Positions 45,187 through 56,960 of a stretch of DNA of 58,000 bases are shown piece by piece. How positions within the stretch are numbered: the first letter of the stretch is position 1; every line of letters starts with the position of its first letter. The position numbers were made by a program, and so were the translations under genes. This stretch comes from Cryptomeria japonica (taxonomy: Eukaryota; Streptophyta; Pinopsida; Cupressales; Cupressaceae). The notes under the pieces are model-generated. The model did not search any database and was not told the DNA's origin. It saw nothing but the letters and a program-made list of their open reading frames with translations. The stretch spans positions 909,859,009 through 909,917,008 of the forward strand of contig NC_081414.1 in the NCBI RefSeq assembly GCF_030272615.1, given 5' to 3'.

Positions 45187-47630
45187 AGCCATATGTATTT
45201 TGACATCATTGTATCATGACACTTATGATTTTTGATATATGTATATGAGATGATTCATCTTTGTGACAACTATATGCATGTGTACCTATGTGATGCTTAT
45301 GATATGGATGCAAATATATACATGATGAAATGCAATATTTTTGTTCTTTTATGTTTTTAATATGTTATGCATATGTGAATGTATGAAATGCTGATGAATA
45401 TGATAATGTAAATAACTATTTACATGATGAGAATGTAAAATGTGCTAACATGTGGTGTGTTCAGGATATGATGTAATTGTGATATCTATATGTATGTATG
45501 AAATGCTAATATGTGGTACTGCAGGAGCAAACTGTTAGATTCAATGACAGTTCCAAAGACACTAAGAGGGGGGGGGGTGAATCAGTGTCTAACTGGTTAG
45601 TGTTATATTTGAACTTATTTATAACTTTGCAACCCAAAACAATGTACAGTAAAGAGAAATAATAGAGATAGCACAAATGCACACCATAACACAAGATATT
45701 TTAATGATGAAACCCGGTGTGGGAAAAACCTAGGTGGGATTTGTGACACCAAATATTTACTCACTAGCCAATATGAATAAATATTACTTACAATAGGGGC
45801 CTACACATGCAGGAAGGCCAACTACCTAGAGGGCACTGCTCAAAAGAGTCTCACTGACTACAATATGGATAATAAATCCAATACAATGTACTGCTCAAAA
45901 TAGCATCTCAATTGCCTGGTTCAGTACCGGTTTAAGCTCAGTCAGATACCTTAACCAAAACCTTCATTGTCCCCTATATCACCTCATACAATAATGTCCT
46001 ATCCATTACTATATTACCATAATACAATATGACCTATGAGATCTCATACATATATGAGTCTTTACAATATACCAAGTCGGCTTACAAATAATTAATTACA
46101 TTTACAATATAATTCATATAAGCAAAACTTTATCCCATGTTGGCCTGAGTACTAGTATACTTCATTTCCAGTGTGATCTGGATGCTGATGAAAGTGCTTG
46201 CCAATGCCACTGCCTACCGGTGTATGTGTAGAAACATGTTTCCAGTTGGTTGCCCATTGGTTGCGAGTTGGTTGCCATTAATGACAACATCAACTATTCT
46301 CATTAGAGTGTATAATGCCAAGACAAACTACATAAAATGCAAATATTTTTGGCATGTCATTATACTCAGCCATGTGATAGCAGGCTATACAGACTCAAGG
46401 AAAGATGATTAAGGTCAATCAAGAAAGGGGGATGGAAGATAGAAGATATGGAAGTGAAAGAGCTTCTTGTGCTATTATCATCATTGAGCTTTTATTATAG
46501 CAAATAGGTAATGACAATCTAGATATATGTTTGACCCGATAACTCATTGTACCCATTTGCATGAAGATCAGACAGTCACAAACAAGTAATGCCCTAGTTC
46601 ACACTACACTCACAATGTCCTCATATCCTTGGACAAGTCATAGCATTACTAAGAGACAATGCACAGACAACAAAGAAAAAAATAGGTGATGATACCCCAT
46701 CCTTGCCTTTCTAGTCAAAGACATCCTGGAAATAAAATCTCTAGAGACATCCTGGAAATAAAATCTCTAGTCAGAGACATCCTGGAAAAGCTAAAAGACA
46801 TGTCACCAAAAGATAAAATCAAAATAAAACCAAGACTCGACACCAATATCCATTGCAATCTTCAAGTTTAGTGTCTCTTGTCACTTGTATAAGTCTATTT
46901 GATTGTGGTCACAATGTTTTCCTTCACAAAAGGATAGATAGCATTGAACCATAATGTTGTTTGAGTCTGTTGAAAGATTTGATTTGTTGCAGCCCATTTC
47001 TAATGTGTCTCATCTAAAACTGACTGAATCCATGAAAATAATACTTTATTGCGAAGAAGGTGGAACTTTATTGTGGATATGTGATACAAGTGTTGCTTTA
47101 TTATGGATTGCATGTGGATAGACTGAAGAAAACTGGAAGAAACTATACTCCTTAGAATGTGTGATGCTCTTAGATCTACACCCATCACTAGAAGTAGGAT
47201 TTTCCTTAGCCATAGATAGGAGCTGATCTATTATGGATAGAAAAGGGTGAAGAGGAAGGATTATTATGAATGGCTAACCAATCTTAGGTGGATCAATAAC
47301 AAGCCATGATGGGAATGGGTAAGTTTATTATGGATGGATATGTTGTGAGTGTGTGCAAAGTGAAGGGATGAGATGGAATCCTAAAGGAGGGAGGAGAAAT
47401 GTCTCTACACATGGCGCCAGTAACCCAGTTTTCACCATGGTACTTGCCCAAGGCACCACCGAAGTGGTTTTCACTGTTAGATGAATTTATTTCTCTTTAA
47501 CTTTTTTCTTTATTTGTTTTGTTTTTTCAATTTATTTATTTTTGTGTCACAAGGTACCTGTTTGCCAGGGTTTCTCCAAGTATCGATTTTTTATTTTTTA
47601 TGATTTTTTTTGTATTTTTGAATTTGGATA
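45187..47630. other. Spacer between PMD gene and integrase end, element C
   Basis: Apart from the solo LTR it aligns with 13757-15355 of A and holds no gene I can support. A 25-base unit with AGACATCCTGGAAATAAAAT is duplicated near 46725-46765. The TTTTCACCATGG-type motifs recur near 47430-47480. Confidence 0.6.
45533..46323 (-). repeat. Solo copia LTR (791 bp)
   Basis: Target duplication CAAAC at 45528-45532 and 46324-46328, with A's uninterrupted sequence at 14085 showing the empty site. In sense orientation it starts TCTTGGCATTATAC, a one-base change from the TGTTGGCAT start of copia 1, and contains GTTGTCATTAATGGCAACC as that LTR does. It ends after a C run and TCTTAGTGTCTTTGG with CTAACA. 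No internal region remains. Confidence 0.88.
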
Positions 47631-48720
47631 TTTTGAAGAGCTATGTGTAAAACCTGTGAAGGGTGCATGCTATTGATAGGATCCTCCAAAGGTTCATCCT
47701 CTGGGGTTGAGAGTTGATATGCACCAAATCCATAGACTGTTATAATGACGTAAGGACCAAGCTAATTTGGTTCGAACTTGCCCTTCTTCTATCTGTCTTG
47801 GTGATTTTTAGGATTTTCTTTGAGCACTAAGTCACCTACCTCAAATGTGCAAGGATTTACCTTGTGATTGTAACTATGACTCATTCATTGTTGATAAGCC
47901 TTGAGATGATTAAAAGCAGTTTGTCTTCATTCATCCAATAGTTCTAGTTCTTGTAAGCGAGAGACACTTTAGTCTTCATCACATAGAATGGTGTGCAAAG
48001 AGACTCGTAAAAATGGTAACTTGACCTCAATAGGAAGGATAGCTTTGGTGCCATAGATAAGTGAATAAGGTGTGGTTCTTGTAGGTGTGCAAACACTTGT
48101 GCGATAAGCCCAAAGTGCGGGATTGAGTTGGACATGCCAATTTTGGCCAACATCATCGACTATCTTTTTGAGGATTTTAAGAATAGTTTTATTAGATGCC
48201 TCAGCTTGACCATTACCTTGGGGGTAATAGGGAGTGGATAAACAATGGGTAATATGGAAGCGATCTCAAAGTTCACGAACACCCTGATTTTTGAAGGGAC
48301 ATCCACTATCGGTGGTGATGGAAAGAGGAATACCGTACCGGCAAATGATATAGTTAAGAATGAATGTAACAATCTATTTTCCAGTGACTTGTGTAAGAGG
48401 CACGTATTCAATCCATTTTGTGAAATACTCTATGGCACTGATAATGAATTTGTGTCCATTGGAAGAATGAGGGTGAATCTTGTCTATGAGATTGATTCCC
48501 CACTGACAAAAGGGCCAAGGAGTTGCAATCGGTTGAAGTTCTTGTGTTAGCGCATGAATAAGGTCTCCATGAATTTGACATTGCTTACATTTATTGATAA
48601 ACTAATATGAATCTTTTTCCATATTGGGCTAGTAATATCTAGTCCTAATGAGTTTCTTGGCTAAGGTAGGACCACTAGAATGTGGACCACATATACCTTC
48701 ATGAACTTTGCGTAACGCCA
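47631..48720 (-). pseudogene. Integrase of element C
   Basis: Read in sense order through frameshifts, it has the core end YYPQGNGQAEASNKTILKIL, with the catalytic Glu, near 48170-48240. NPALWAYRTS follows near 48100, and the GDLVLKE...GPY block closes at 47640-47870. The upstream core to 48720 is in pieces, with TFVTSxGKWIEY-like wording around 48390. It is the part that A has lost. Integrase would join the cDNA to host DNA. Confidence 0.75.
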
Positions 48721-48721
48721 T

Positions 48722-49282
48722 CTAAGCTTCATCCCTTTCTAAACATGTAAGAAGAGTGCCATCTAGACCATGATAGTAGAGGATATCGGCTAAAATGACG
48801 TATCGGGAAGATTGGCAAATGAAAGTGCAACGTTGGTTGTTGGATAAGTCAGGAGGAAGGGTGTTGTTATGAAGGTATGTGGAAATGGAACCATATAACT
48901 GGGAATCAAGACCAGTGACATGTATCATCTCAATAGGAGTGATCTCATATGAGGGAACCAAAAGGTTATCCACCAAGAACTCATAGCAGACTTCATTCTG
49001 TGCTAGATCAATCAGTGAGGCAATAGTAGCCATGGCATCTCTGGCTTGATTCTCCTCTCTTGGTATCTGCTCAAAGGTTAACTTTATGAAATATTGCTTG
49101 AAATCATCTACCATTTTCTTGTAAGGCATTAATTTTTCATCCTTTGTTTGGTAGTCATTGGTTGCTTGACAAATTACAAATTGAGAGTCCCCAAAAACAT
49201 GAAGGTCCTGGATCTTCCACTGAACTGCAATCCGTAATCCAGTTGTTAATGCCTCGTATTCTGGTATGTTATTAGTGCAAGG
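48722..49282 (-). pseudogene. RNase H and integrase N-terminal part of element C, cut by D
   Basis: The frame has PCTNNIPEYEALTTGLRIAV, DLHVFGDSQFVICQATNDYQ and FEQIPREENQARDAMATIAS, which are the RNase H Glu and Asp motifs of plant gypsy pol. The reading then runs into integrase wording (ILYYHGLDGTLLTCL). Homology to the same gene of D (55580-55600) holds exactly up to GTGCAAGG at 49282 and then stops, at the LTR end of element D. Confidence 0.88.
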
Positions 49283-50712
49283 TGTATGCAGGAAAAGTGG
49301 GGCTATGAAACTCAAAATGTGAAAAATGATGTTCAAAGAGCTTGTCCACACACCCACAGGACTTCTTGGTGCAAGTTATGGAGTCATGAAGAATGACTCA
49401 ACTTCTCAAGGTAGGTTCCATGGTTCTCTATCTCACAAGGTCCCTCAAGCCAATGCCTTTGCTCTTAGATCACTGAGCAAAGTGACTTAGGGATAACAAA
49501 TGAAAGAACGAGGGATGCTTTAGATTGGTTTTAACATGAGTGCATCCTATTTATGCATGATTCTATAAATGAGTTAAACTATATTATAAGATGACAAGGT
49601 TAGTAGCAATACTATCTTAACATGATGTACTAGTTAATTATTTAAGCTAATGATAATAGAAATACTCTAAAATGCTTATTAGATTAATTTCTATTATAAA
49701 GAGAGGCTAGATGTATTGATAAAATTGATCATAAATGATATACTAAAAGATTGGATGATCTTGAAATGGAGGAATGAGAGCTCTATTTATAGGTAAAATA
49801 GGGCAATGGATGGTCAAGATTGGAGGAGTTAATCAAGGGTCGGTATTGAAAGTTATCAATCCATGTTTACAATTTTCACCAATGAAATGGTGACAATTCT
49901 CAACATAAGACTACTTGAGAGGAGAGGTAAGAAGCATTAAATGCTTGAGAAGACCTCATGGTTACCTTAGGAGGTAAGGGTTAAGATTAGGTTAAGGTTA
50001 GGTTAAGGTTATCCATTGGATAAAGCTTTTATCCAAAGGATAAACTCTTGTGCAAAGGTTAAAGGGATAACCATGGTCAAAGCAATGAATGCTTGATGAG
50101 ATCCCTGGGTTAGATGAGGGTTAAGTTAGGCAAAAAGTCTCTAACCATGCCACTAAGGGTTAGTTAGCCATTAATGGTTTGAAGACTTTTGGGACAAATT
50201 TGTAAGAGTCCTTCCAAATTTGGGGGTATTCAACAAGTTAGCTTGTTGAAGGCATAAAGGCTTTAATGCCTTTTGAAGACTTTACTCCAAATTTGAGAAG
50301 TGACCTCCTCAAATTTAGGGAAAGGGGATAATATATGGGTTTAGGCTAATTGATTAGGATTAGATGGATTCTAGAAGAAATTAGGAAGAGGGTTAGGATG
50401 CAAGTGGGAGATGTAGGAAAATGCAAGTGGGTGGGGAAAATAGAATTTAATTAAAATAAAATTAATTTATTTCAATATGGTTGCAAGTTGGGAAATTAAA
50501 TAAATTAGATTTATTTAATTGGGGTAAACTATTTAATTAAATGTTAATTTAATTAAAAAGTAGAGAGAAGGGATTTATTCAATTAAATGATGTAAAGGAC
50601 TTAAGTGAATTTAAATAAATAAATTGAATAATTTATTTAATTAAATTAGATTTAACTAAATAGAGGAATGAGAATAAAATGAACATTAAATATTCATTTA
50701 GGAATATGGTCA
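49283..50712 (-). repeat. Putative 3' LTR of element D (1430 bp)
   Basis: In sense orientation it starts TGACCATATTCC at 50712 and ends CCTGCATACA at 49283. A strong TATA box on the minus strand (CTATAAATAGAG) is at about 49782-49793. AT palindromes fill 50440-50700, near the sense start, as in other gypsy LTRs here. Its lower end falls exactly at the break in C's RNase H gene. I could not find a clear polypurine tract at its upper end, so D's 3' internal end may have been deleted. Confidence 0.55.
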
Positions 50713-52262
50713 TTTTTACGAGTTCCGGTATGGTTTCATAGGTGGTTTCTTATGTCCAGACCGTAGGTAAAAGGAAATGGTAGTAGGATGGGGGTTGGTC
50801 ATGGAGGACATGGTGACATAGGGTCGCTGATTCACATGGGGGTCAGCTATTCTGGCCCATTTATATAGGGATCTGCATCAGGTGGTTTACTTAGGGTACA
50901 ATAGTCTATCCGCTAGAGTGACACTACTATAGGTATGGGCGTGGGAGCATATTCCCTCAGCCAAGCCACTTGCAGACAGAGATAGGCCTGTTGGGTGTGC
51001 TTATGCATACGGATACCGAGGGATAGTTGTCCAACGTAAGCTGGGCAAACTAGAGCATTGGAGGAGAGTTTTAGATGATATTGATATGGTTGTCTAGAGA
51101 CCATACATGGAGTGTGAGGTATGGGAAAAGGATGGGATGGAGATGCCCTATGTCTACATGTCCCGATTTTTGATAGGGCGGACACCCTTTATTATTAAGA
51201 GATTCCTGCATAGCTAAGTGTTGTGGCAGTATGGTTGTCAGCAGGGAGTTCCACATGGACCATGCTTATATGCTCAACAAAGACATGATATACCAGAGTG
51301 GGGACCCACTATTGATAGTGCAGTGGTAGTTGAGGAGTTCTTTCACTTAGCCGGCTAGATATGGGACTACACCTATGGGGTAGTGGACGCAGGGATGACA
51401 GAGGAGTTCACCACACTATTTGCAGCATATGTAGTGGCTAGGATATCAGATCCAGCAGAGTTGATTCCCACTTTTGACAATGATGAGGATGAGAAGCTCG
51501 AGAGGCTAGGGAGACAAGGAGAGGATGGAGAGGAGCTGGATGAGGGAGGTGGGGATGGTGGAGGTGATGATGGCAGAGATGGTAGAGGAGGTGGCCAAGG
51601 TTGGGGAGGGGATAGAGGGAGGAGAGAAGATAGGGGTGGTGATGGGGGAGGTGATAGAGGGATTTGAGTGGAGAGAGCAGTGCGGTGAGCTGTGGTGGAT
51701 AGAGGGAGAGGAGGTTTTTCTATCGAAGCTGGGGGAGAGGAGCGGGTGGGAGAGGTGATAGCAGTAGTGGGAGGGACTCACAAGTTTAGATGGATGACTT
51801 AGAGGAGAAGATCTGATGTGTTACCCCCACCAGCACCAAGGACAGGGAGAGGGATAAGGGGTACCACTTCATAGGTACCCATCCAGATGCAGATTCCGAC
51901 ACACCGAGAGGATGCATAGATTAGGTTGCTACAGTTATCAGTGCAACACCTACAGACACAGCTACTGGCACATCAGCGATAGATTACACAGCTGACCACT
52001 GAGCGGGATACAGTTTTGGAGCGGTTGGGTTGATTTGAGGCTTGAGAAGAGGCTTTGGAGAGAGCAGCAGTGGGTGGCTTGATGAGAGATACCCTAAGAG
52101 AGGTGGATTTGAGAGCCAAGGAGGTGGAGTATTATCGGAGGCATTACAAGGATGCAGTGCCCAGGAAGTGTCTAGTGCTGAGTTTTACAGCTTTGAGATC
52201 CAACTGATCCAGAGATACTGGGTCGAGGATAGAGAGAAGAGGCATGACAGGGCCTACTAGAT
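50713..52262 (+). pseudogene. Plant mobile domain gene fragment, antisense in element D
   Basis: The segment around 50720-51000 aligns with 42980-43260 in C (wording like RFHRWFLM, GVSYSGPFI, TTIGMGVGAYS), so it begins in the middle of the domain. Stops are frequent until 51360. The frame 51383-51667 then carries DAGMTEEFTTLFAAYVVARI followed by an acidic and glycine-rich tail (DEDEKLERL, then GGDGGGDDGRDGRGG). The 5' half of the gene is absent. It lies opposite to pol, as in A and C. Confidence 0.65.
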
Positions 52263-52570
52263 AGGATCCACCTGGAGATCTAGGTGTTGGGACATCAGTT
52301 ATGAGACCGTCACCCTTAGGAGATAGTCATACCTGAGAGACGTTGTCTCTATTGTATTTTGATCATTTTGTTGTTTTTGGCACAGACATGATATATTTTG
52401 TACTAATCATTTTTGAGATATATATATGACACCATTTTCCTTGATCCTCATGTGATGTATTATGGATGATGCTTTCTATATGATTTTGATGTTTCTATCA
52501 TGATGAAGCAATGCTTAGATGTATGTGATTTGATATGTGATGAATATGATGTGTTAGTGCATGATGTTAT

Positions 52571-52900
52571 GAGATGTATCTTGAAAATGAGATGTATGAT
52601 ATGATATGTTGTGAGATGTATCTTGAAAATGAGATTTATGATATGATATGTTGTGAGATAAAATGAGATGTATGATATGATGCATTGTGAGATGTATCTT
52701 GAAAATGAGATGTATGATATGATATGCTGTGAGATGTATCTTGAAAATGAGATGTATGATATGATATGTTGTGAGATGTATCTTGAAAATGAGATGTATG
52801 ATATGATATGTTGTGAGATGTATCTTGAAAATGAGATGTATGACATGATATGCTGTGAGATGTATCTTGAAAATGAGATGTATGATATGATGTGTTGTGC
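52571..52900. repeat. 42-bp tandem repeat, seven units plus partial
   Basis: Units start GAGATGTATCTTGAAAATGA at 52571, 52613, 52689, 52731, 52773, 52815 and 52857, with one shortened unit near 52656. Because 42 is a multiple of three, 14-residue repeats stay open on both strands. They lie in non-coding sequence after the PMD gene. Confidence 0.95.
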
Positions 52901-53926
52901 AACTAAATGCAAGATTAAAAATGATGTGTAACTAATTGTAAAATGATATGCAACTAATTGTAAAATGATCTGCAACTAATTGACCATCCTCATTCTTTCG
53001 TTTATCATCTCTGAATAGTCACATATTTTTTCTTTATTTGTAGGTATCATCATTGAGCATTGATTTGTTTGGGATATGTTGAAAAGTTTTACAAGCATAA
53101 TGGTATAATTGGACCATAATGACCTGAGAAAAATTTACATGATTTTTGATTTTGCAAGATAGCACCAGCATCAAGGTATAATTGAACCAAGATGACCTGA
53201 GTGCGGATTGCATATAAACAGACAAGATTAAACCATTTGTATGCGCAAAGTGGAATCATGTCTTCAGTGATATGTTGTGAATCACATCTCGAGACAACTA
53301 TTTGCATAGTACAAGTGATCGCCTCACAGACATAAAATTAAAAAAATATTGGAGTCCCTACAACTTTCTCTAGCTTGATGCATCATTGAGAAAATGTAGA
53401 GGATCCAATAGTTCAAAAATTTTAAGCGCAAAAATAATCAAAACTTCATGCAAGATGCATACATTTGATACTTTAGAAAATCATCCATCATGTTTTGTAA
53501 ATCCTTTTAAATGATCAATGTTTGTTTTTATGATTGTTGATTTGTTTGCTGGATATGATGCTCTGAGTTTGCTACAAGTTTTGATCAATGCTGCCCCTAG
53601 TTGAGTTTTCCTCTTAATGCGGATATGTACAGTGATCACCAAGCCATGGTGAGATGTGGTGAAAGGATATGTGGATAAACCAGGATAGTGACTACGCTAA
53701 GTATGCCATGGATAATGTGATAAAATGGTGGACGATGGCCGATAGTGCTTGACTGTGGATATAACAGTTTATTAGGATAGATAGATAGAGGAGATGTCCT
53801 CTCACAATAGTGCATGTTGCCAGGTTTTCACCAGTTTCTTTTATTGTACCTTTTTATTTGCTTTTTCTTGATTTTTGATATTTTTTGATTTTTTGATATT
53901 TTTGACATTTCTGTGCATTAGACTAC
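52901..53926. other. Spacer of element D
   Basis: No gene is supported. The copied GGTATAATTGAACCAAGATGACCTGAG-like block occurs twice (53100-53130 and 53175-53203). A GCCAGGTTTTCACC motif at about 53819-53833 matches the motif in A and C at the same relative place. Confidence 0.55.
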
Positions 53927-54960
53927 TCATGTGTAGTATTTCTTTAGATGGATGTTGTTAGTTGGTTTATCGAGCACATCTCCTTCTAAATTTGTTAGTT
54001 GATAAGCACTTGAACCATAGGCTGATATGATGACATAGGGACCTAACCAGTTAGGTTCAAATTTCTCTTTCTTTTCTCGATCATGCTGATTTCTAGGATT
54101 TTCCTTGAGTACTAGATCACCAATTTTAAAAATTATGGGAATGACCTTGTGGTTGTAGCTTCTGCACATGTGTTGTTGATATGCTTTGAGGTGAGTGTAG
54201 GAATGTTAGCATATTTCATCGATAATTTATAGCTCTTGCAGTTGATTGACTTGATATTCTTCATCTAGAATTAGGCCTTTCAAAGAGACTCTGAGAGATG
54301 GAATTTCTACCTCTAGGGGTAAAATTGCCTCTAATCCATATACCAATGAATATGGTGTAGCTCCCATAGGTGTGTGGATGCTAGTTCTGTATGCCCAAAG
54401 TGCTAGATTGAGTTGTACATGCCAATCTTTGCCTGCATTATTTACTGTTTTCTTTAGGATTTTCAATATTGTTTTGTTGGATGCTTCTGCCTGACCATTT
54501 CCCTGTGGGTAGTAAGGTGTAGAGAAATGATGTTGGATCTTGAATCTGTCACATAGTTCTTGCACATGTTAGTTCTTGAAAGTTCATCCATTATCTATGA
54601 TGATGGAACTTGGAATGCCATATCTATAGATTAGATAATTAAGGATAAAAGAGGCAATTTGTTTCCTAGTCACTGTGGTCGTGGGGACCGCTTCAATCGA
54701 TTTGGTAAAATATTCTATTGCAGTAATAATGAACTTGTGTCCATTTGAAGATGAAGGATTAATTTTGCCCATTTGAAGATGAAGGATGAATTTTGCCAAC
54801 TAAGTCTAGTCCCCATTGATAAAAGGGCTAGGATGTTGTGAATGGTTGCAGTTCCTATGCTGGTGCATGTGTAAGATTGCCATGGATTTGGCATTTAGGA
54901 CACTTCTTTGCAAAATGGTAAGAGTCTTTTCCATTATCGGCTAGTAATATCCCATTCTTA
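53927..54960 (-). pseudogene. Integrase of element D, catalytic residues kept
   Basis: In sense order come a zinc-binding part with KKCPKCQIHGN near 54880, then WGLDLVGKIHPSSSNGHKF (first Asp), IPSSIIIDNG (second Asp) and YYPQGNGQAEASNKTILK (Glu), then LNLALWAYRTSIHTP and the C-terminal GDLVLKENPRNQ with NWLGPYVII, ending HLKKYYT at 53927. Stops interrupt near 54935, 54850, 54583 and 54190. A 27-base duplication sits at about 54745-54795 just before the first Asp block. Confidence 0.88.
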
Positions 54961-54999
54961 GAAGTTTTTTAGCAAGAGTAGGACCACTTGAATGTGTGC

Positions 55000-55760
55000 C
55001 ATAGATACCTTCGTGAAGCTCTTGTAAAGTGGAGTCAGATTCATTACGATCAAGGCAACTAAGAATAGTACCATCTAGACCTCGATGGTACAAAGTATCA
55101 ACAGTGAGAGTGTAATGGGTAGCTTGCCAGATAAAGTTGCATTTTTGGTTTCAGGATAGGTCAATAGGTAGGATATTTCTTTTAAGATAGTCGTATATCA
55201 TTTCATATAACAGAGAGTTAGAACTGGTCAAGGCATAGATAACATGGGAATCAGAATGGTCATAGGCTAGGGAGAATAGTTGCTCTACCAGAAACTCATA
55301 ATGACTCCGTTGCTCTAGAATTTATAGTAGTGAAGTGATAGTAGCCATTGCATCAGCTACTCTGTTGTCCAATCTTGGTATTTTCTCGAAGGTGATGTGT
55401 ACCAAATATTATTTGAAATCATCCACCATTCATTTGTATGGTAGTAGCTTGTCATCCTTCATCTGATAGTCATTGTTGATTTGATTGATGACTAGCTGTG
55501 AATCTCCTTAGACTTTCAATTTTGTGATTCTCCATTCTACGACCATTTTGATGCCTATAACCAGTGCCTCATATTCAACAATGTTATTTGTGCATGGAAA
55601 CACGAGCCTATAAGATCTTGGTATGATGTGCCTGTCAGGAGTGATGAACAGAATGCCAACACCTGAGCCATGTTGAGTATAGGATCCATCAAAGTATAGG
55701 GTCCATTGTTTGGTGGAAATAGTAAGAAGATCCCTATCTAGAAATTTGATCTCCATTGCT
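55000..55760 (-). pseudogene. RNase H of element D
   Basis: The frame 55508-55756 has WTLYFDGSYTQHGSGVGI, with the first catalytic Asp, and PCTNNIVEYEALVIGI, with the Glu. After a stop come GDSQLVINQINNDYQ and FEKIPRLDNRVADAMATI, with the last Asp. This is the plant gypsy (aRNH-like) fold in wording. The C-terminal stretch then leads into the integrase zinc domain near 55000. Confidence 0.88.
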
Positions 55761-55956
55761 TGTTTTCTCAGTAGCGGTGCTTCAGCTAGTTGATCTGCAA
55801 TTGCTTGTCCCTTGATAGCTCATCACTCTATGTAGTGGATATCAAATTCACTGAGAATCATGACCCATTTAGCCAATCTTCCTGTAAGAACTTCTTTGCT
55901 GAGCAAATATTTGAGAGGATTGTGACTAGCTTAATTATGTGAGCTAGCATGTAATG

Positions 55957-56960
55957 TTAGAACTTTTGAGAGGCAAATACCACTATTAAACAAGCCTTCT
56001 CAATGAATGTATAGTTGAGTTTATATCCGTTTAATGTCCTACTGATGTAATAGATATCTTGTTCCTTGCCTTGTTGATCTTCTTGTGCTAATGATGCCCC
56101 CAGTGATATATCTGTTGTTGAAATGTAGAGAATGAGTGGCTTCCCTGCTATTGGTGGTACTAGAACTAGTGGATTCATTAGATATTGCTTGATTTGATAG
56201 AATGATTCTGCACATTTGGCTTCCCATCTGAATGGTACATTTTTATGTAGCAATTATCTACTAGTTGAGCAATGAATCACCTGATTGACTTGAGTCGTCC
56301 TTGTAGAGATCTGAGTTGGCTGATGTTCTTTAGTGATGGCACCTCCATTATGGCTTGTACCTTTGCTGGATCCACTTCAATGCCCTTTGCTAAAACTATG
56401 TAGCCTAGTAATTTGTCTGATGTTACCCCGAAGACACACTTCTTAGGGTTGGGCCTAACTTGGAATTTCTCCAATTTGTCAAAAATCTTTTCTAAGATGC
56501 TTAGATGTTCTGCCCGGGTAAATGGTTTAGCTAGTAAATCATCCACATAGTCCTCCATTAAGGTATGCATCATGTCATGAAATATTGCTGTCATTGCTCA
56601 TTGATAAGTTGCCCCAACATTCTTTAAACCAAAAGGCATGACATTCCAATAGTACGTTCCCCAAGGACTAGTAAACGTTATTCTATCTTGATCCTTTGGG
56701 GCTATCTTGATTTGATTATAGCCCAAAAAACCATCCATTAGGGATAGCATTGCATGGCTTGCTGTGAGGTCTACAATTATGTTGATACTGGGAAAAGGAA
56801 AGTCATCCTTTGGTCAATCTTTATTGACATCTCTAAAATCGGTGCAAATCCTAATGCTGCCATCAGGTTTAGATACTGGTACGATATTGGAAATCCATTT
56901 AGCATAGTTGATAGGTCAAATAAATCTGACGTCTAATAGTTTCTTCAACTTAACTTTGAC
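55957..56960 (-). pseudogene. Reverse transcriptase of element D
   Basis: In sense order [11 protein letters not shown], then LSLMDGFLGYNQIKIAPKDQ (catalytic Asp), WGTYYWNVMPFGLKNVGATY, and MEDYVDDLLAKPFTRAEHL with the YVDD catalytic site. The connection follows (VPFRWEAKCAESFYQIKQYL, LSYTFIEKAC-like wording) with the RT-linked RNase H remnant ending at 55957. Stops occur at DVNKD, after GATYQ (CGA to TGA by context) and near 56255. All three RT aspartates are present. Confidence 0.9.

Noticed and set aside
52571-52900. CRISPR-like array (regular repeats)
   Set aside because: Units are contiguous with no unique spacers, and the genome is eukaryotic. It is a minisatellite.
52460-52975. 171-aa minus-strand frame with YISFSRYISQHIIS repeats
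   Set aside because: Artefact of the 42-base tandem repeat, which is open on both strands.
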